In this document: piece by piece, positions 1 to 11,200 of the stretch
Layout: the number at the start of each line of letters is the position of its first letter
Position numbering within the stretch: position 1 is the stretch's first letter
Origin: Tyto alba
Taxonomy: Eukaryota > Chordata > Aves > Strigiformes > Tytonidae
Length of the DNA stretch: 64,000 nucleotides
Reading direction: 5' to 3'
Assembly (NCBI RefSeq): GCF_018691265.1
Contig: NW_024881278.1
Span: forward strand, 10,354,001-10,418,000
Translations under genes and position numbers: made by a program
The notes under the pieces: generated by a model
Seen by the model: only the letters and a program-made list of their open reading frames with translations
Database searches by the model: none
Told to the model about the DNA's origin: nothing

Positions 1-187
1 TTTTCTTGCTGACTTATGGGCAATATATTCTTTTATTTACTTAAAATTTTATACTAAGATCCGAAGTTACTGTGCTTCAAGTTTGTTGTTTGTTTGTTTG
101 TTTGTTTGTTTTTTTGTAATGGAACTGCTTATCATTTTAATTCAAAAAGGAAAGGTGGAACTAAAAGAGGAATTTCAGAGCTATTAA
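1..187. other. AT-rich non-coding flank
   Basis: AT-rich sequence to the left of the first LTR. It holds one GTTT microsatellite and no frame, RNA gene or transposon that I recognise. Confidence 0.6.
81..115. repeat. (GTTT)n microsatellite
   Basis: About eight tetranucleotide GTTT units, the second one interrupted, running into a short T tract. It is an ordinary simple repeat and lies about 75 bp upstream of the LTR boundary. Confidence 0.9.
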
Positions 188-338
188 GGCATTGTTCTGG
201 TTGGGGCTGGACTAGAGTTCCCGTTGGTCTGGCAGTGGGAGGAGCTGCAGCACCCTGAGACCCCAGGGGCTCCCCAGGTCCCGGTGCCCTCACCTGTGTG
301 CGGGGGCAGGGGGAGCACAGCTGGAGGGCTGGGCCCCG

Positions 339-384
339 ATTGGCCGATATCCCATGTCACGTGACATTGCGCTCACTATATAAA
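339..384 (+). promoter_or_regulatory. LTR promoter: CCAAT box, palindromic E-box, TATA box
   Basis: A compact core promoter in the first 488-bp LTR. It has an inverted CCAAT box (ATTGG, 339-343), then a 14-bp perfect palindrome ATGTCACGTGACAT (354-367) centred on the E-box CACGTG, then TATATAAA (377-384). Transcription would be expected to start about 25-30 bp downstream of the TATA box. CACGTG E-boxes are bound by bHLH-zipper factors such as USF, MITF and TFEB; whether any acts here is inference. The same three elements, with the same spacing, are present in the other copy. Confidence 0.75.
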
Positions 385-551
385 GGCAGGAGTGAGCCAG
401 GAGGGGCTCTCACTTCCTGGAGCGTGGCCGTGGGGCCTTTGTGTTGGGGATCGTGGGCTGGGAGCAGGCGGGTGTCAGTCGGTGGGGGGTGAGCAGCTGT
501 GTTTTACATTACCCGCTGATCCTGCTGTCAGCGTGTTGTTCTGTTACTGTT

Positions 552-557
552 ATTAAA
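552..557 (+). terminator. LTR poly(A) signal ATTAAA
   Basis: ATTAAA lies about 170 bp downstream of the TATA box, in the position of an R-region polyadenylation signal, and is followed by a T-rich stretch. It is conserved in the inverted copy at 36397-36402. Confidence 0.6.
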
Positions 558-685
558 CTGTTTTTATCTCCACCCGCGAGTCTCCCTTTGCCCCTCCAAT
601 TCCCTCCCCGTTCCCAGGTGGGGGAGGGTGGGGGAGCGGCTGCGTGGTGTTTAGCTACTGACCAGGCTCAAACCACGGCAGGCAT

Positions 686-1638
686 TAAGGAAATAAATGG
701 ATCTAGAGCTCACTGATTTCCTGTCACTGGCTCTAGTTTTGAGAGGCATATACCACACAAACAAATTGTAACATTCCCAAAAAGTATTTTTATTAATTCT
801 ATAGCAATGTTACAGTTGTTTTGTATTCTTTTCTAAATTCCTGTGGTTTAGATCATGAATTGAGTGTCTAAAGTAAAAATACAAGTTACATACATTTTCT
901 TAAAAAGCTTGGTCTAATGTGTTGTAAAAGAAAGATCCTGCTCAGGGTTTCCTTTCTCTCTTCTTGTCCCTTGCAGCTTGTCTTCAAAATGGCTTTCTTC
1001 TGCCAACCATTTTTGTGCAGCTGCCCATGCATGGGTGCTGGGCTGTCAAACAGGCATTCCTGTAATTACATAGGAGACTAGCAAAAGACTGGCTATTACA
1101 GAAGTGAGGAGAATACTTTGAAATTTTCTTCCCCAAATCATTAGTTTCTATACTGGAAGGCGGAAGCAGGACTTTTTCTCCCCTATGAAAATCATGAACA
1201 CTTCTTTTTCCCGTGTTCATCATCAGTAACAACAAATTTCAAAATGTTTGGGAAAAGAAATGACTGAGATATTTGAATTTTGGACAAATTATAGCATGAT
1301 CACAGTGATCGGGAGAAGCTATTTTAAATTCTCTTCAAGACTGTGTGTTTTCCATACATGACCATTTTATATTTCCACCTCAGGTTAATATTGAAAAGAA
1401 CATTTGTTCCAGATTGCCTTGCCATCCAGTTTTTTGGAACGGCAAATGTTGGCGCATAAAGACCCTCTGTACTCACCGAGCTTGGGAGCACATTAACAAT
1501 CATTATGATAAAAGTGGGGTTTAGGATTTTACCCTACATCCTTTTCTTGAGAAGGTTTTCTGTGAGAAAACTTGCTGCTACCAGGTCGTGTGTTTGCCCA
1601 TAGTTAAAATTAAGTAGAATATCCAGTAAACTGTAAAC
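686..1638. other. Unique non-coding spacer between two LTRs
   Basis: About 950 bp of AT-rich sequence separating two LTRs of opposite, convergent orientation. I see no exon, RNA gene or recognised repeat in it. Confidence 0.6.
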
Positions 1639-1830
1639 TCCGCTGTCTTGGTTTAGGCCTGGTTGGCAGCCAACCACAATGCAGCCTCTCTCTCTCCCTT
1701 CCCCTCTGGCAATGAGAAGGGACAGAGAGCCAGGCCTGGGGTTTGAGATAGGACTGGGATGGGGAAAAATCCCCCTTTTATGATCACGAGCAAAAGGCAG
1801 ACTTGTTAGGGGAAGAAAAAAAACCATACA

Positions 1831-1836
1831 TTTATT
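1831..1836 (-). terminator. Poly(A) signal AATAAA of the minus-strand LTR
   Basis: TTTATT on the plus strand is AATAAA on the minus strand. It sits about 190 bp before the LTR end, a usual place for the R-region signal. Confidence 0.55.
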
Positions 1837-2550
1837 ACAGACACTAACAACACATAACAGAATAGGACAGTGAGAAGCATTGCCACATCTTGAGAACACC
1901 TTCCCCCCACCCCTCCCTTCTTCCTGGGCTCAGCTCTGCTCCCGATATCTCTACCTCCTCCCACAGTGGCGCAGGGGCAGGGAATGGGGGGTGCAGTCAG
2001 CGCTGCCACTTTCTCCATCTTCGGTAAGGGGAGTGTCTGGAACTTGTTCCTCCTGATCCATCGTGGTCCCCCTCTCACAGGAGACAGTCCTCCACAAACT
2101 TTCTCCGACATTAATTCCTCCCATGGGCCGCAGCGTTCCCCACACTGCTCCGTCATGGGTCACTAACTTCCTCCGACTGGATTCTCTCCCACGGCTGCAG
2201 CCCTTCCCGAGCTGCTCCGGCGTGGGACTCCCCCGCATGCTGCAATCCTCCCAGCGCTGAATTACAGAAGCGGGGCTACCTTTTCCCATGAGACCCCGGC
2301 CTTCTTCGGGCACAGAACTTTGATCATCTGAGCAGAAGCCACAGGCCATAAATCAATGTCTGCTCCACTGTAGATCTTCATGGGTGGCAGGGGGGGGCCG
2401 CCCTGCCGTCTCACCACAGGATACAGGGGGGTCTCTGCTCCGGCACACCTCCCCCCTCCTTTCTTCCTCCATTCCTCCACTGACCTTGGTGTTCATGCAG
2501 CTGCAGCAACTCCTCATCACAAGTCCCACTGCACGTCACCACGTTCCTTC

Positions 2551-2557
2551 TTAAATA
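2551..2557 (-). promoter_or_regulatory. TATA-like box of the minus-strand LTR
   Basis: On the minus strand this reads TATTTAA, followed by AAGAAGG. It is the only TATA-like element near the U3/R boundary of this GC-rich LTR, about 160 bp from the LTR start. Confidence 0.5.
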
Positions 2558-2720
2558 CGTTATCGCAGAGGCGCAGCCGATTCGCTCAATTTCCCAAACA
2601 GAAGTGGAGCTGACTTGGAGATGGTGGAGCTTCGAGAAGTTTCTCCCAGGGGGCCGCCCCGATAGCCCCCTCCCCTGCCACCAAAAAAACTCCACCATTC
2701 ACTCAACCCAGGACATCCGT

Positions 2721-5700
2721 TTTGTCCATAAGTTTTTTTCCTACTTTCCTGCTCCGTTAACCACATACCACCCCATGTGTAAGCATTGACCTGTCACAGT
2801 GGCTGCTCTCGTGCCTTTTAGCTGGTTGAGCTCTCCTCTCAGCGTGCTGCTACACAGGCAGGAGCTACTTTTGGTTCTGACATGCACTTCAAGTTCTGCT
2901 GTGACAGGGTTGGTGCTGGCATAAATGTTGCTCCATCCCTGCTTAGTGGAAGCAGGAATGAACTCAGGCAAGACTTTCCTAAGGTCAGGTTTTGGTGGGG
3001 ATAGACCTCCCTGTCCCTGGTGTTAGAGCTGCCCTGGATCTGTAAACCCAGACCATCCTTAGACTTGATGAGTCTGTAGTCTATGCACACTGCTGGAGAT
3101 GCAGAAGAAGTAGATGGTGTACTGGAGTCACAAGGGTCAGAGCCTCTGTGTAAGAGGACAGTGGGCCAGCAGGTGTGCGGAGGAAATGTGCAAGGAAAGC
3201 TAAAGGAAGCACCAGTTTTATAACCTGCAAAAGCAAAGGGGAACTTAATAGGAAGTGTTCAAATGGACTGGGGTCCAATACAGCTGCATGGGGAGTGTCT
3301 CACCAAAGAATAGTTTTGGCAAGACTGATAATAAGATTAACATTGACATTTTTCTATGAATAGAAAAGGAAGCATGTTCTTCTAATTGTTTCACATAATG
3401 CATTCAAAACATATGCTTGATAACCACGGAGAACATTTGATTTACAGAATAATAAGTAGAACAATTAGAATAACAGATCACTGTGTGTCCCTGGAACTGT
3501 TCCTGTTTCCCCCTACACCCTCTCCTTAGCTCTGCTGTTTTTTTTTTTCCAAATCTTAAAGTCTTTTTAGATTGTTGCTCTTCTGGAACTTTGGGCTGAT
3601 TTAGGATTTCTCATTTTATTCCCATTGACAATATATTTTGTATACCACTCTGTCTGATCCACAGATAAAAAAGCCCTGCTGAATTTCTGGGTTTGAGGTT
3701 GAGCTCAACCAAACCAACCCATTTCCCTCTTGACCACCCATCATTATATTGTCTGTGAAGAACCACAAAGCAGAAGCCTCTAAAACAGCCAGTCTGACAG
3801 CATTAATCCCACACTTCCTGGCTTCTCACCTTTTTTACTTGACTTCTCTAACGCGTATTTTAGCAAGTGCAGAACAAGAACAAGGTCATACTGTCCCCAG
3901 ACCAGTGTGGAGGACCTTGTAATGTAGCTGAATGCTGAATGCACAAAATAAGTACTTCAGAAGAGTTCAACATTGGTGCCAGCTGGGTGGCAAGAAGTTA
4001 GACATTGGATGTCACTGTGGATGTACTCTAAATATTTCTGGTTTGATTATAGATTTCCATTTGTTTGACATAAGTCATGTTCCAGGACAACAGATATTTA
4101 ATTGGACTTTGGCTCTGGGTTCATTCAACAGAAGTTTGTGAAGTTAAAATAATTAAAGTTAAATTTAAGTTAAATTAATAAATTAAAGGACTATTGATTT
4201 TTGGTGATATTTTTTGCCAATGATTTCTTCCAGCAACTGATAAGAGTAGGTACATGTGAATTCACATCTTCAATTGATTAATTAAACTGAACAATTTTGA
4301 ATTTTTTTTTTTTTCATTCCCGACCCCTCTCCCTCCTTTGTGCCCCCTCTCCCCCCCTTGAAATTCAGTAAAGTTTGAAAGAAAAACAAATAAAACTTTG
4401 GTAAAAAATACGCAGAATATATCCAGCTTTGTTATACCTGTGGGTGACATGAAAACTTTGAAGTTCAAGTCCTAACTAGGTATGTCTGTAGCATTTCCCT
4501 TGATCTGAAAGAGCACAATGCATATGCATCAAGTGTAGCTGCTTACCTTACACTGTTTGCAGAAGTAGTATGCATGAGGATGGCTGTGCTTGTGTGTGCG
4601 GGTAAGGTGTAACAAATCCAGTTAACATTCCCATACCCTTAGCTCGAAGCTGATGAAGTCCTAGTATAAAAGAAGAGGTAAAAAATTTGAGAAAGAGGTA
4701 TAGGACTTACTGTGCATTAGTGTGGAGACTAAAACTGATGGAGGGTTCATGATTCATCTGTAACCGATGCTGTGGTATAAAAATGATTCCTTGGCATTAT
4801 CACAGGAGACCCCTGACACTATCTCAAGGGTTGGGGTTTTTTCTTGTTTTTGACTGGCTTGTACTTTAGAAATATCAATTCAGATACCTGGAGATTTAAG
4901 ACAATCAGTAGCTCTCTGTAAGGAGAGTTTCTCAAAAGGGAAAAAACATCCTGATGTGCCTAGATGTCTTCACTTCATATCACACATCTGATGGCAGATG
5001 TTCTCTTTGTTTCTGTCTACCAAATGGTGTAATGAAGCAGTCAGGGAAAGGGAGGAGGGTTGGATAAGCAGCTCAAGACAGATATTTTATAACTTTAAAA
5101 ATATTGAAGTACTGAATAAAATTTAAAGTATCCTGGGTTTAGATTTTGTTCGTAGTGTGTATTTGGGGAATATATCCACATGATAGCATTAATAAGAACA
5201 CTGTCTCATTAAAGTTACCTCAAAGAGACCTTTTGAAGGGGAAGAAGTTCTATCATTAATATTGTTTTTTGCATAGTATGTGAAGCTATTCAATATTACA
5301 TATTTTTGAAGTGCAATATTACATCTATTAGAAACAAACGTCTGTGTAGTATTCATAGTTAAATACATAGATGCCCTGTTATTTCCTTTTCACTTTCTTG
5401 GTACATCCCCCCCCCCCCCCCCAAATGTTACATTGGTATATGAAAAGCATGTTGTATTATGTGACTTGGTTTTAGCTGGATGGAGCGTATTAACTTTCTT
5501 TTAGTCCCTCAATTGACAAACACAGGCTTAGCTTTGCCATAGGAAAACTCTAACTGTAAACCACTGTATTTCACAATTCTAAGGAATATTCAAATAGTCT
5601 GAAAGATCAGAATTAATTACAAATGACCTGGTTTTGCTTGTCTATATCAGCCTAGGACATCCATGAGGACGGAGCTGTAGTAAGAAATAATACTGCAGCA

Positions 5701-7938
5701 GTTCTAGAAGAGCTTAAGTAACAATCCATGCATGACTGCTACAGCAAAATGAAAACTTTAACAAGTTTTACTTTTTTCACCTTCCCAAAAGAGGACATAT
5801 GCTTAAAATTCAGCTCTGCACTTCATTTGGGTAAATTTTGTGTGTAGCATTGCTAAAGGGGAACATGACTTTCATACAGAAGTTTGTACACTATGTTTTG
5901 CCTCATAAATAATGTGAATTTGGGCAAACCAAAATTCAGCTATCCGAACTTTCAGGAGTTGGAAAATGAAACTTGTACATATTAGGTTAAAAGGATAACT
6001 CAGGTAATGCGAGTATTTTAATACAGGAAATCATGAAATACAACTGACACTTGTCTCTAATGCAGTGCCATTATGATAAGGTAAATAATTTCTTTCATTA
6101 CTTTCAAACCAAACATTACAAAAAGCTAGGAAAATATGTTGTAAGCCGATGGAAATATATTTTTGAAGCACTTAACGAATTTGTCTTTGCCTTTGACCTT
6201 ATGTAATATGAATGCAGTACTTTTTAAAGAAATAGAAATTTGCTTTGTAATTTCAGATTATAATGGTAAGGACACTTTTTTCTCACTTAGATATCTTAAT
6301 ATTACTTACCTTGGGTGGACCTAAAGTTCTCTCAGTGCCTTAACTTTTACATTGTCATACCTTAGTGCAGTAAGACACTATTGTATTCCTGAATTTTCCA
6401 AGAACCTATTTTTTACTGAAGTAATTGAAATATTACTACAGTGGTTTCACAGCTGAGAAACTAGCAGCCACATTCCCAGACTTAAATTTTGTTGAATATA
6501 CATCACATGTGGGAGTCTTCTCTTTTTTAATTAGTAAAATTTTCATACAGGAGGAGTAAACAAGAAACCTAGAGAGAATGCTGACAGGTTTTCTTTCCAA
6601 TAGCGTGAAGCTATGCATAAATATGACATGATGCATCCACTTCCCCTATGGAACAAATATTTGTAATTGTTGAGATGGTTGATGTTGAAATAATAATCAG
6701 ATTTTCTTTGGTGCAGTTTCAGGGAGAATCCATAATTATATATGCCAAATACACTGTAATCGACTCTACTGCCTATAAAAACTTCCATAAGTCATCTCAA
6801 TGGGAGAGGCACAAGCTAAGGGATTAGTTCAGTTTGAAAGAGAATACATTTTTCTTTGAATGTTCACTCTACACTTGACAATAAGTGGTGTGACCCTTAT
6901 TGTGGCATCTCTAGATATTTACATAATGCTTTGAAATGTGGTTATGTGAAAAGAAAGGTAGCCACACTAATCTATTTGCTAAACAGTTTCATCAGGCTTT
7001 TAGTTGAGTTTTTAAGTGACAGTTACATCTCAAGATTTTGCATCGGAATAACTGTGCTTGTATGAAACTTATCTTGCATGTTTTTGCACTTTCCTTCCAT
7101 AAAATGTATATACTCTAAGTGCCCCTTTATTTGAAATTTCCAACAGACTGCTCATTTCCAACTGAAAACATAAACAAATACTGGCTGTTCATGGGCCAGT
7201 ACCACCTTCGTAAAAAATATTTCAATCACAAATGAAACCCTGACTTAGCAGATCAGATTAAAAAGCTAAATGTAACCTGCACCCATATCAGCTCTATGGC
7301 TGGAAATGGGTGGGTGGAAGACTTTGATTTCTGCTTTATTTGGACTGTTACGGTTATTTCGTAGCCCATTTCTGATGGATTTTGCTCTGTTTTTTCCTCC
7401 TGCTAACCCCAGCAAGCGAAAAGAATTACATTGCTTGGGGTTTATGCATCCTGTTAGTTCTCCAGTCCTACTATTTCTTTCTCAAGTGCATGCAAAAAGC
7501 ATGAGGAATTCAACTGTGCATGAAGCAGCCCTCCAAGCCAAGTACACTTAATGCACCACATTCAGCTGCAGACAGGAGGGAATGAGGGGCTAACTGAAGA
7601 AAATGTCAGTCAGACTCTCGAACCACAGAATGGAACAGGTGCATTTTTATGCTACAAATTAGTCCTTCTGCAAAATCAATGCCTCTTACTGGAGTGTTCT
7701 GTGCAGGATAGCAACAATGGCATTTAAGTCAAGGCCACAGGAGTTACCATTTACCCAGCAAGGATAGGTGCTGGTGAGCAGCCAGTTGAAATCTGGGCTT
7801 GCTAAGTCAAAACAGGACTTGAAAGTAGCTAACATATTAGTGTTGGGCTCCTCTACCTTCTGTTCCTGTTTAATTTATCTGATAGTTATAGCAGCCACTG
7901 GTTAGTTCTCTATCTACACATGCCCTGCTTTTACTGTT
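2721..7938. other. Unique AT-rich non-coding DNA
   Basis: About 5.2 kb with no recognised transposon and no convincing exon. Open frames are short (at most about 83 codons) and overlap on both strands. The visible structure is limited to T and C homopolymers near 3540, 4305 and 5407. Confidence 0.6.
5407..5422. repeat. C16 homopolymer
   Basis: Sixteen consecutive C residues in strongly AT-rich surroundings. It is a simple repeat, likely to vary in length and to be a sequencing-error hotspot. Confidence 0.9.
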
Positions 7939-8200
7939 ATAGAATCACAGAATGACTGAGAATGGAAAGGACCTCTGTAGGTGATCTTGTACAACCCCCC
8001 CTGCTCAAACAGGGCCACCCTGAGCTGCTTGCTCAGTACCAGGTCCAGATGGCCTTTGCTTATCTCCAAGGAAGGAGACTCCACAACCTCTCAGGGCAAT
8101 CTGTGCCTGTGCTCAGTCACTCTAACAGTGAAAAAAGTGTTTTCTTACGATCAGACAGACCCTCCTGTGTTTCAGGTTGTGCCCATTGCCTCTTGTTAGG
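7939..8200 (-). mobile_element. CR1 LINE fragment, 3' end
   Basis: About 260 bp of a CR1 non-LTR retrotransposon on the minus strand. On + it begins with the degenerate 3' repeat ATAGAATCACAGAATG and continues through typical CR1 3' sequence: the blocks corresponding to GGGCCACCCTGAGCTGCTT, CTCCACAACCTCTCAGGGCA and GTGCCCATTGCCTCTTGT are visible. It is severely 5'-truncated, as most CR1 copies are, and keeps no reverse transcriptase. The 72- and 107-codon frames across it are by-products of the repeat. Confidence 0.92.
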
Positions 8201-11200
8201 TGCTAAACATATTGCTGTAACAAGTAAAAACAGAAATGTAACCTTTGTTACATCTATGATCTATACAAAAAAGGCCATATACTAACTGAAAACTTGGTAG
8301 TCTAAGAAAATATCTCTGCGTTTTGGTTGTCAGTTGAAGGTCTCTTTACATGCATTTGTCCATGGGATGTACTAGTTGAATGGTCATGTATTTCAAGAAA
8401 CTTTTCCATCAGGCTTACTTTTTGACTTTGTCCCGTAAAAAAAGCAGAAAAATAGGCTTGTTTTCTTATCTATGGGAGAACATTATACCTTTGCACATGC
8501 GACAAACACTGCCCTTTTACCTTCTAGACAATACTATCTTCAGTTCACGCAAATAGTTATTGCTACACTGACTTCTGTAACACTGCACTGACTCTTACCA
8601 GCCCGTCCTTAGGAATTAATCTGATATCAAATAGTTATTTGACATGTATGTGCCCATGTCATACACTTAAAACATAGTGTTCCTTGCTTTCTGACTCCAG
8701 CTTTTTGTCTTAAGATTTCCAACAAAAAACCTTCTTATTTTCAAGTCCCCACCAGCAATCACCAATATACAAAAGTGGGTTGTGGATTAGATGCAGCCTT
8801 GAATAGAATTGGTTTAATGTCAATTCCAAATTTACTTCTCCTTGTCTTCGTCTCCAAGGATAGTATCTGCAGAGGACAGGGGGATTTTTAATGTTGTATT
8901 TCAGGACCTTGGCTCTGCTTTGTTAACTCCAAAGATATATGATATATATGACAAAGACTGAAAGCCATTAAAACCCTACATTCAGTTGACAGTGCCATTT
9001 TACACAGTAGTTTATTGCCTGCATGTTATCTTTCGGGAGAGTAGGAAGCATCATTGATTATAACTTGACTTCTCTTTTGTTCACTTAGTAAATAGGCATT
9101 GTGAAGAAACTCTCAGATTTAGCCAAAAGTCTTTTCTTTAAATATCACAGATGATTTAGGCCCAAAATATAGCCCTTTGTGAAAAATGGATACAGAACCA
9201 TAGTGTGAGTGTGACTGTTGAATGAATTTTCCTAGACTTTACTAAAAACTTTAAAGTTAAAAATAAGCTGTTTTCTGACACTTGAAATCTCTGAGACAGC
9301 AGTATTTTACTGCTTCATAAGGACTGGTGAATGCAACTCACAAGTATCATTTTCTTTTGTCCCAAATCTGCCATCCTTCTTTCTGCTAAGTCTGTATGTC
9401 ATTAAAACTTGCATTCCTATCACAGCTGCGATCAGTGCAGCAGTGTGGGGACCAAAGTAACTCATATCTAAGCCATAGATGGAACAACTGAATTCCGAAA
9501 CAATAGGGCAAAAAAGCTTTCCTAATTTGAAGTAGGCTTGTTATTTGTGTATTAGCTGCAAGCAAGAAGGTGTTTAGTGACAGTGATCTTACAAATAGCT
9601 CACAGCAACGAGATGACTGTGAGCAGTGCCTTCATTTTGATGGAGTCTTGTCTGTACTGCAATATGGCTCTACCAAAACACACACACACCAAAAATGCTA
9701 GAGCAGTTTTCATTGTCTTCAGCTGTTATCTTCACTCTTGGTCATAAATCTATGTTAGAAATATGATGAGAGACTCAAAATAGGATTCAGCCTCGACTCT
9801 TAGTGGTGGGTCTAAGCTGTGCCTGCTGATTGAAAGGTGGCTGTTGTCAAAACACTTATTTCCTCTCTGACATGGGTTTTAATTGTGCATACTTTCAGTA
9901 TGTGTTAATTAGAACCCACTCAAAAAATATAGTGTGAGGACTGGTAAAGGTTTATACCTTTACTTTAGAAGAAAATATCAATAAAATGCCTTGAAACAAG
10001 CTCTTCAGAATGTTTAGCTGGACAGCAGCACTATACCTGGTAACAGACACTGAATAAGCCTCTATAAATAGCATTGCCACTGCTATTTGGTATAACCTGA
10101 AGCACCTCAGCTCTCCTAGCACTGGGTGTCTCTTGAGAAGGCCTCACCCATTGCTCTGCACCATGCCAAATGGGGTGGTAGCCTCCACTTTGGGCAACTA
10201 TTCATTTGGGCTGAGACCACAGAGTCGTTGTGGAAACTGAGCAGGTAATTTAGCCAGAAGGAATAAAACGAACTGAAAACAGATCAGGAGAAACAGGTAA
10301 AATGAAGATTGATTGATTAACACAATTAAGTGTACATTTTGTCCATTTGTTTGTTGTCCTTAGGCTGTAATAATTCTATAGTTTGTGTAAATGTTTTACT
10401 ATTTAATGCTACATCATTTTAAATAATGGATAGATCTATTGACATTTATAGCAAAGTAAGCATTAAAATACTCTGCTTGACTAGCCAAGGAATTTTTATC
10501 TCACTGAAGGTCTCTGAATACGTTGATAAGTAAAATGAAACTGATGAAAATTTCTTCTTAGGTCTTCTCTAACCTCTGGGATCCATCCTGCCTTTTTCAC
10601 TTGGTTTGTGAGTCAAGTCCTTTTCTCATTTGCTTTTTTTCCATGGATCAGACTAAAATATTTCACAAAATCCTAGCTTTAAAAGTACTCTGCATTAGCT
10701 GAATGCAGAACACATGTAAGTAGTCACTTGTGCCAGTGATATTAACCCCATCTTCTTTAACAAAGAGAAATGGGAACTAGGCACATAATCTATGAAATCA
10801 GTCTCTCTTGTCTCCTTCTCGTAGCATAGCATAGATTTTAATCCAGTTATTCCATTATTGGACACAGATCCCTATGTTTATGTGGTGTCTAGGCTTCAGA
10901 CAAGATACCTTGTCCCTATTAAAAGAGTTTAGAGGTGGAAGACACTCTTTTCTCTCATTATTTTCTTTCAATGGCTAACCACATTCATTGCCAGAGTAAT
11001 TTCTCTTTTGAAATTGTTTATCTGGGATTTCAAGTTGTTGGTTCTTCTGTAATTGGCAGACTCTATCAGAGTGATAACTGTGCATAAGACCTATCATCTC
11101 TGAATTTGCCCTTGAGCCAAACAAAATGAAATCCATTAAGGCCCTCTTTACACATCCTCTTTCCTCAGCCCAGAATTCTTTTGGCCCTCAACGCTTCCTC

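Larger units (their letters stand above)
193..680 (+). mobile_element. Solo ERV LTR, 488-bp family, copy 1
   Basis: A complete solo long terminal repeat of an endogenous retrovirus. It begins TGTTCTGG, ends CCACGGCA, and is flanked by the perfect 5-bp target duplication GGCAT (188-192 and 681-685), which fixes both ends to the base. Orientation comes from the order of promoter and poly(A) signals: ATTGG (reverse CCAAT) at 339-343, a palindromic E-box at 354-367, a TATA box TATATAAA at 377-384, and ATTAAA at 552-557. It is GC-rich against AT-rich flanks. A second copy of exactly 488 bp lies inverted at 36274-36761, about 90% identical by eye. No internal retroviral sequence follows, so it is a solo LTR left by LTR-LTR recombination. 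A 5-bp duplication fits the ERVL-like class of bird ERVs; the family name is not known to me. Short open frames inside it are chance. Confidence 0.93.
1644..2715 (-). mobile_element. Solo ERV LTR, about 1.07 kb, GC-rich
   Basis: A solo LTR on the minus strand. Read in its own direction it starts TGTCCTGGGTTG (ending at 2715) and finishes with CTAAACCAAGACA (ending at 1644). It is flanked by TCCGC (1639-1643) and TCCGT (2716-2720), a 5-bp target duplication with one mismatch. A TATA-like TATTTAA lies at 2551-2557 and an AATAAA signal at 1831-1836, both on the minus strand, in the right order. The U3/R part has degenerate repeats carrying a CTGCTCCG-type core, for example near 2140-2160 and 2210-2235. 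As I recall, this resembles a common bird ERV LTR with the same CTGCTCC repeats and the same region around its TATA box. Frames of 95-132 codons inside it overlap on both strands and are not genes. Confidence 0.88.

Noticed and set aside
1806..2349. Overlapping 116- and 132-codon frames on the minus strand
   Set aside because: Both lie inside the GC-rich 1072-bp LTR, where stops are scarce. LTRs do not normally encode proteins, and the frames overlap each other and plus-strand frames.
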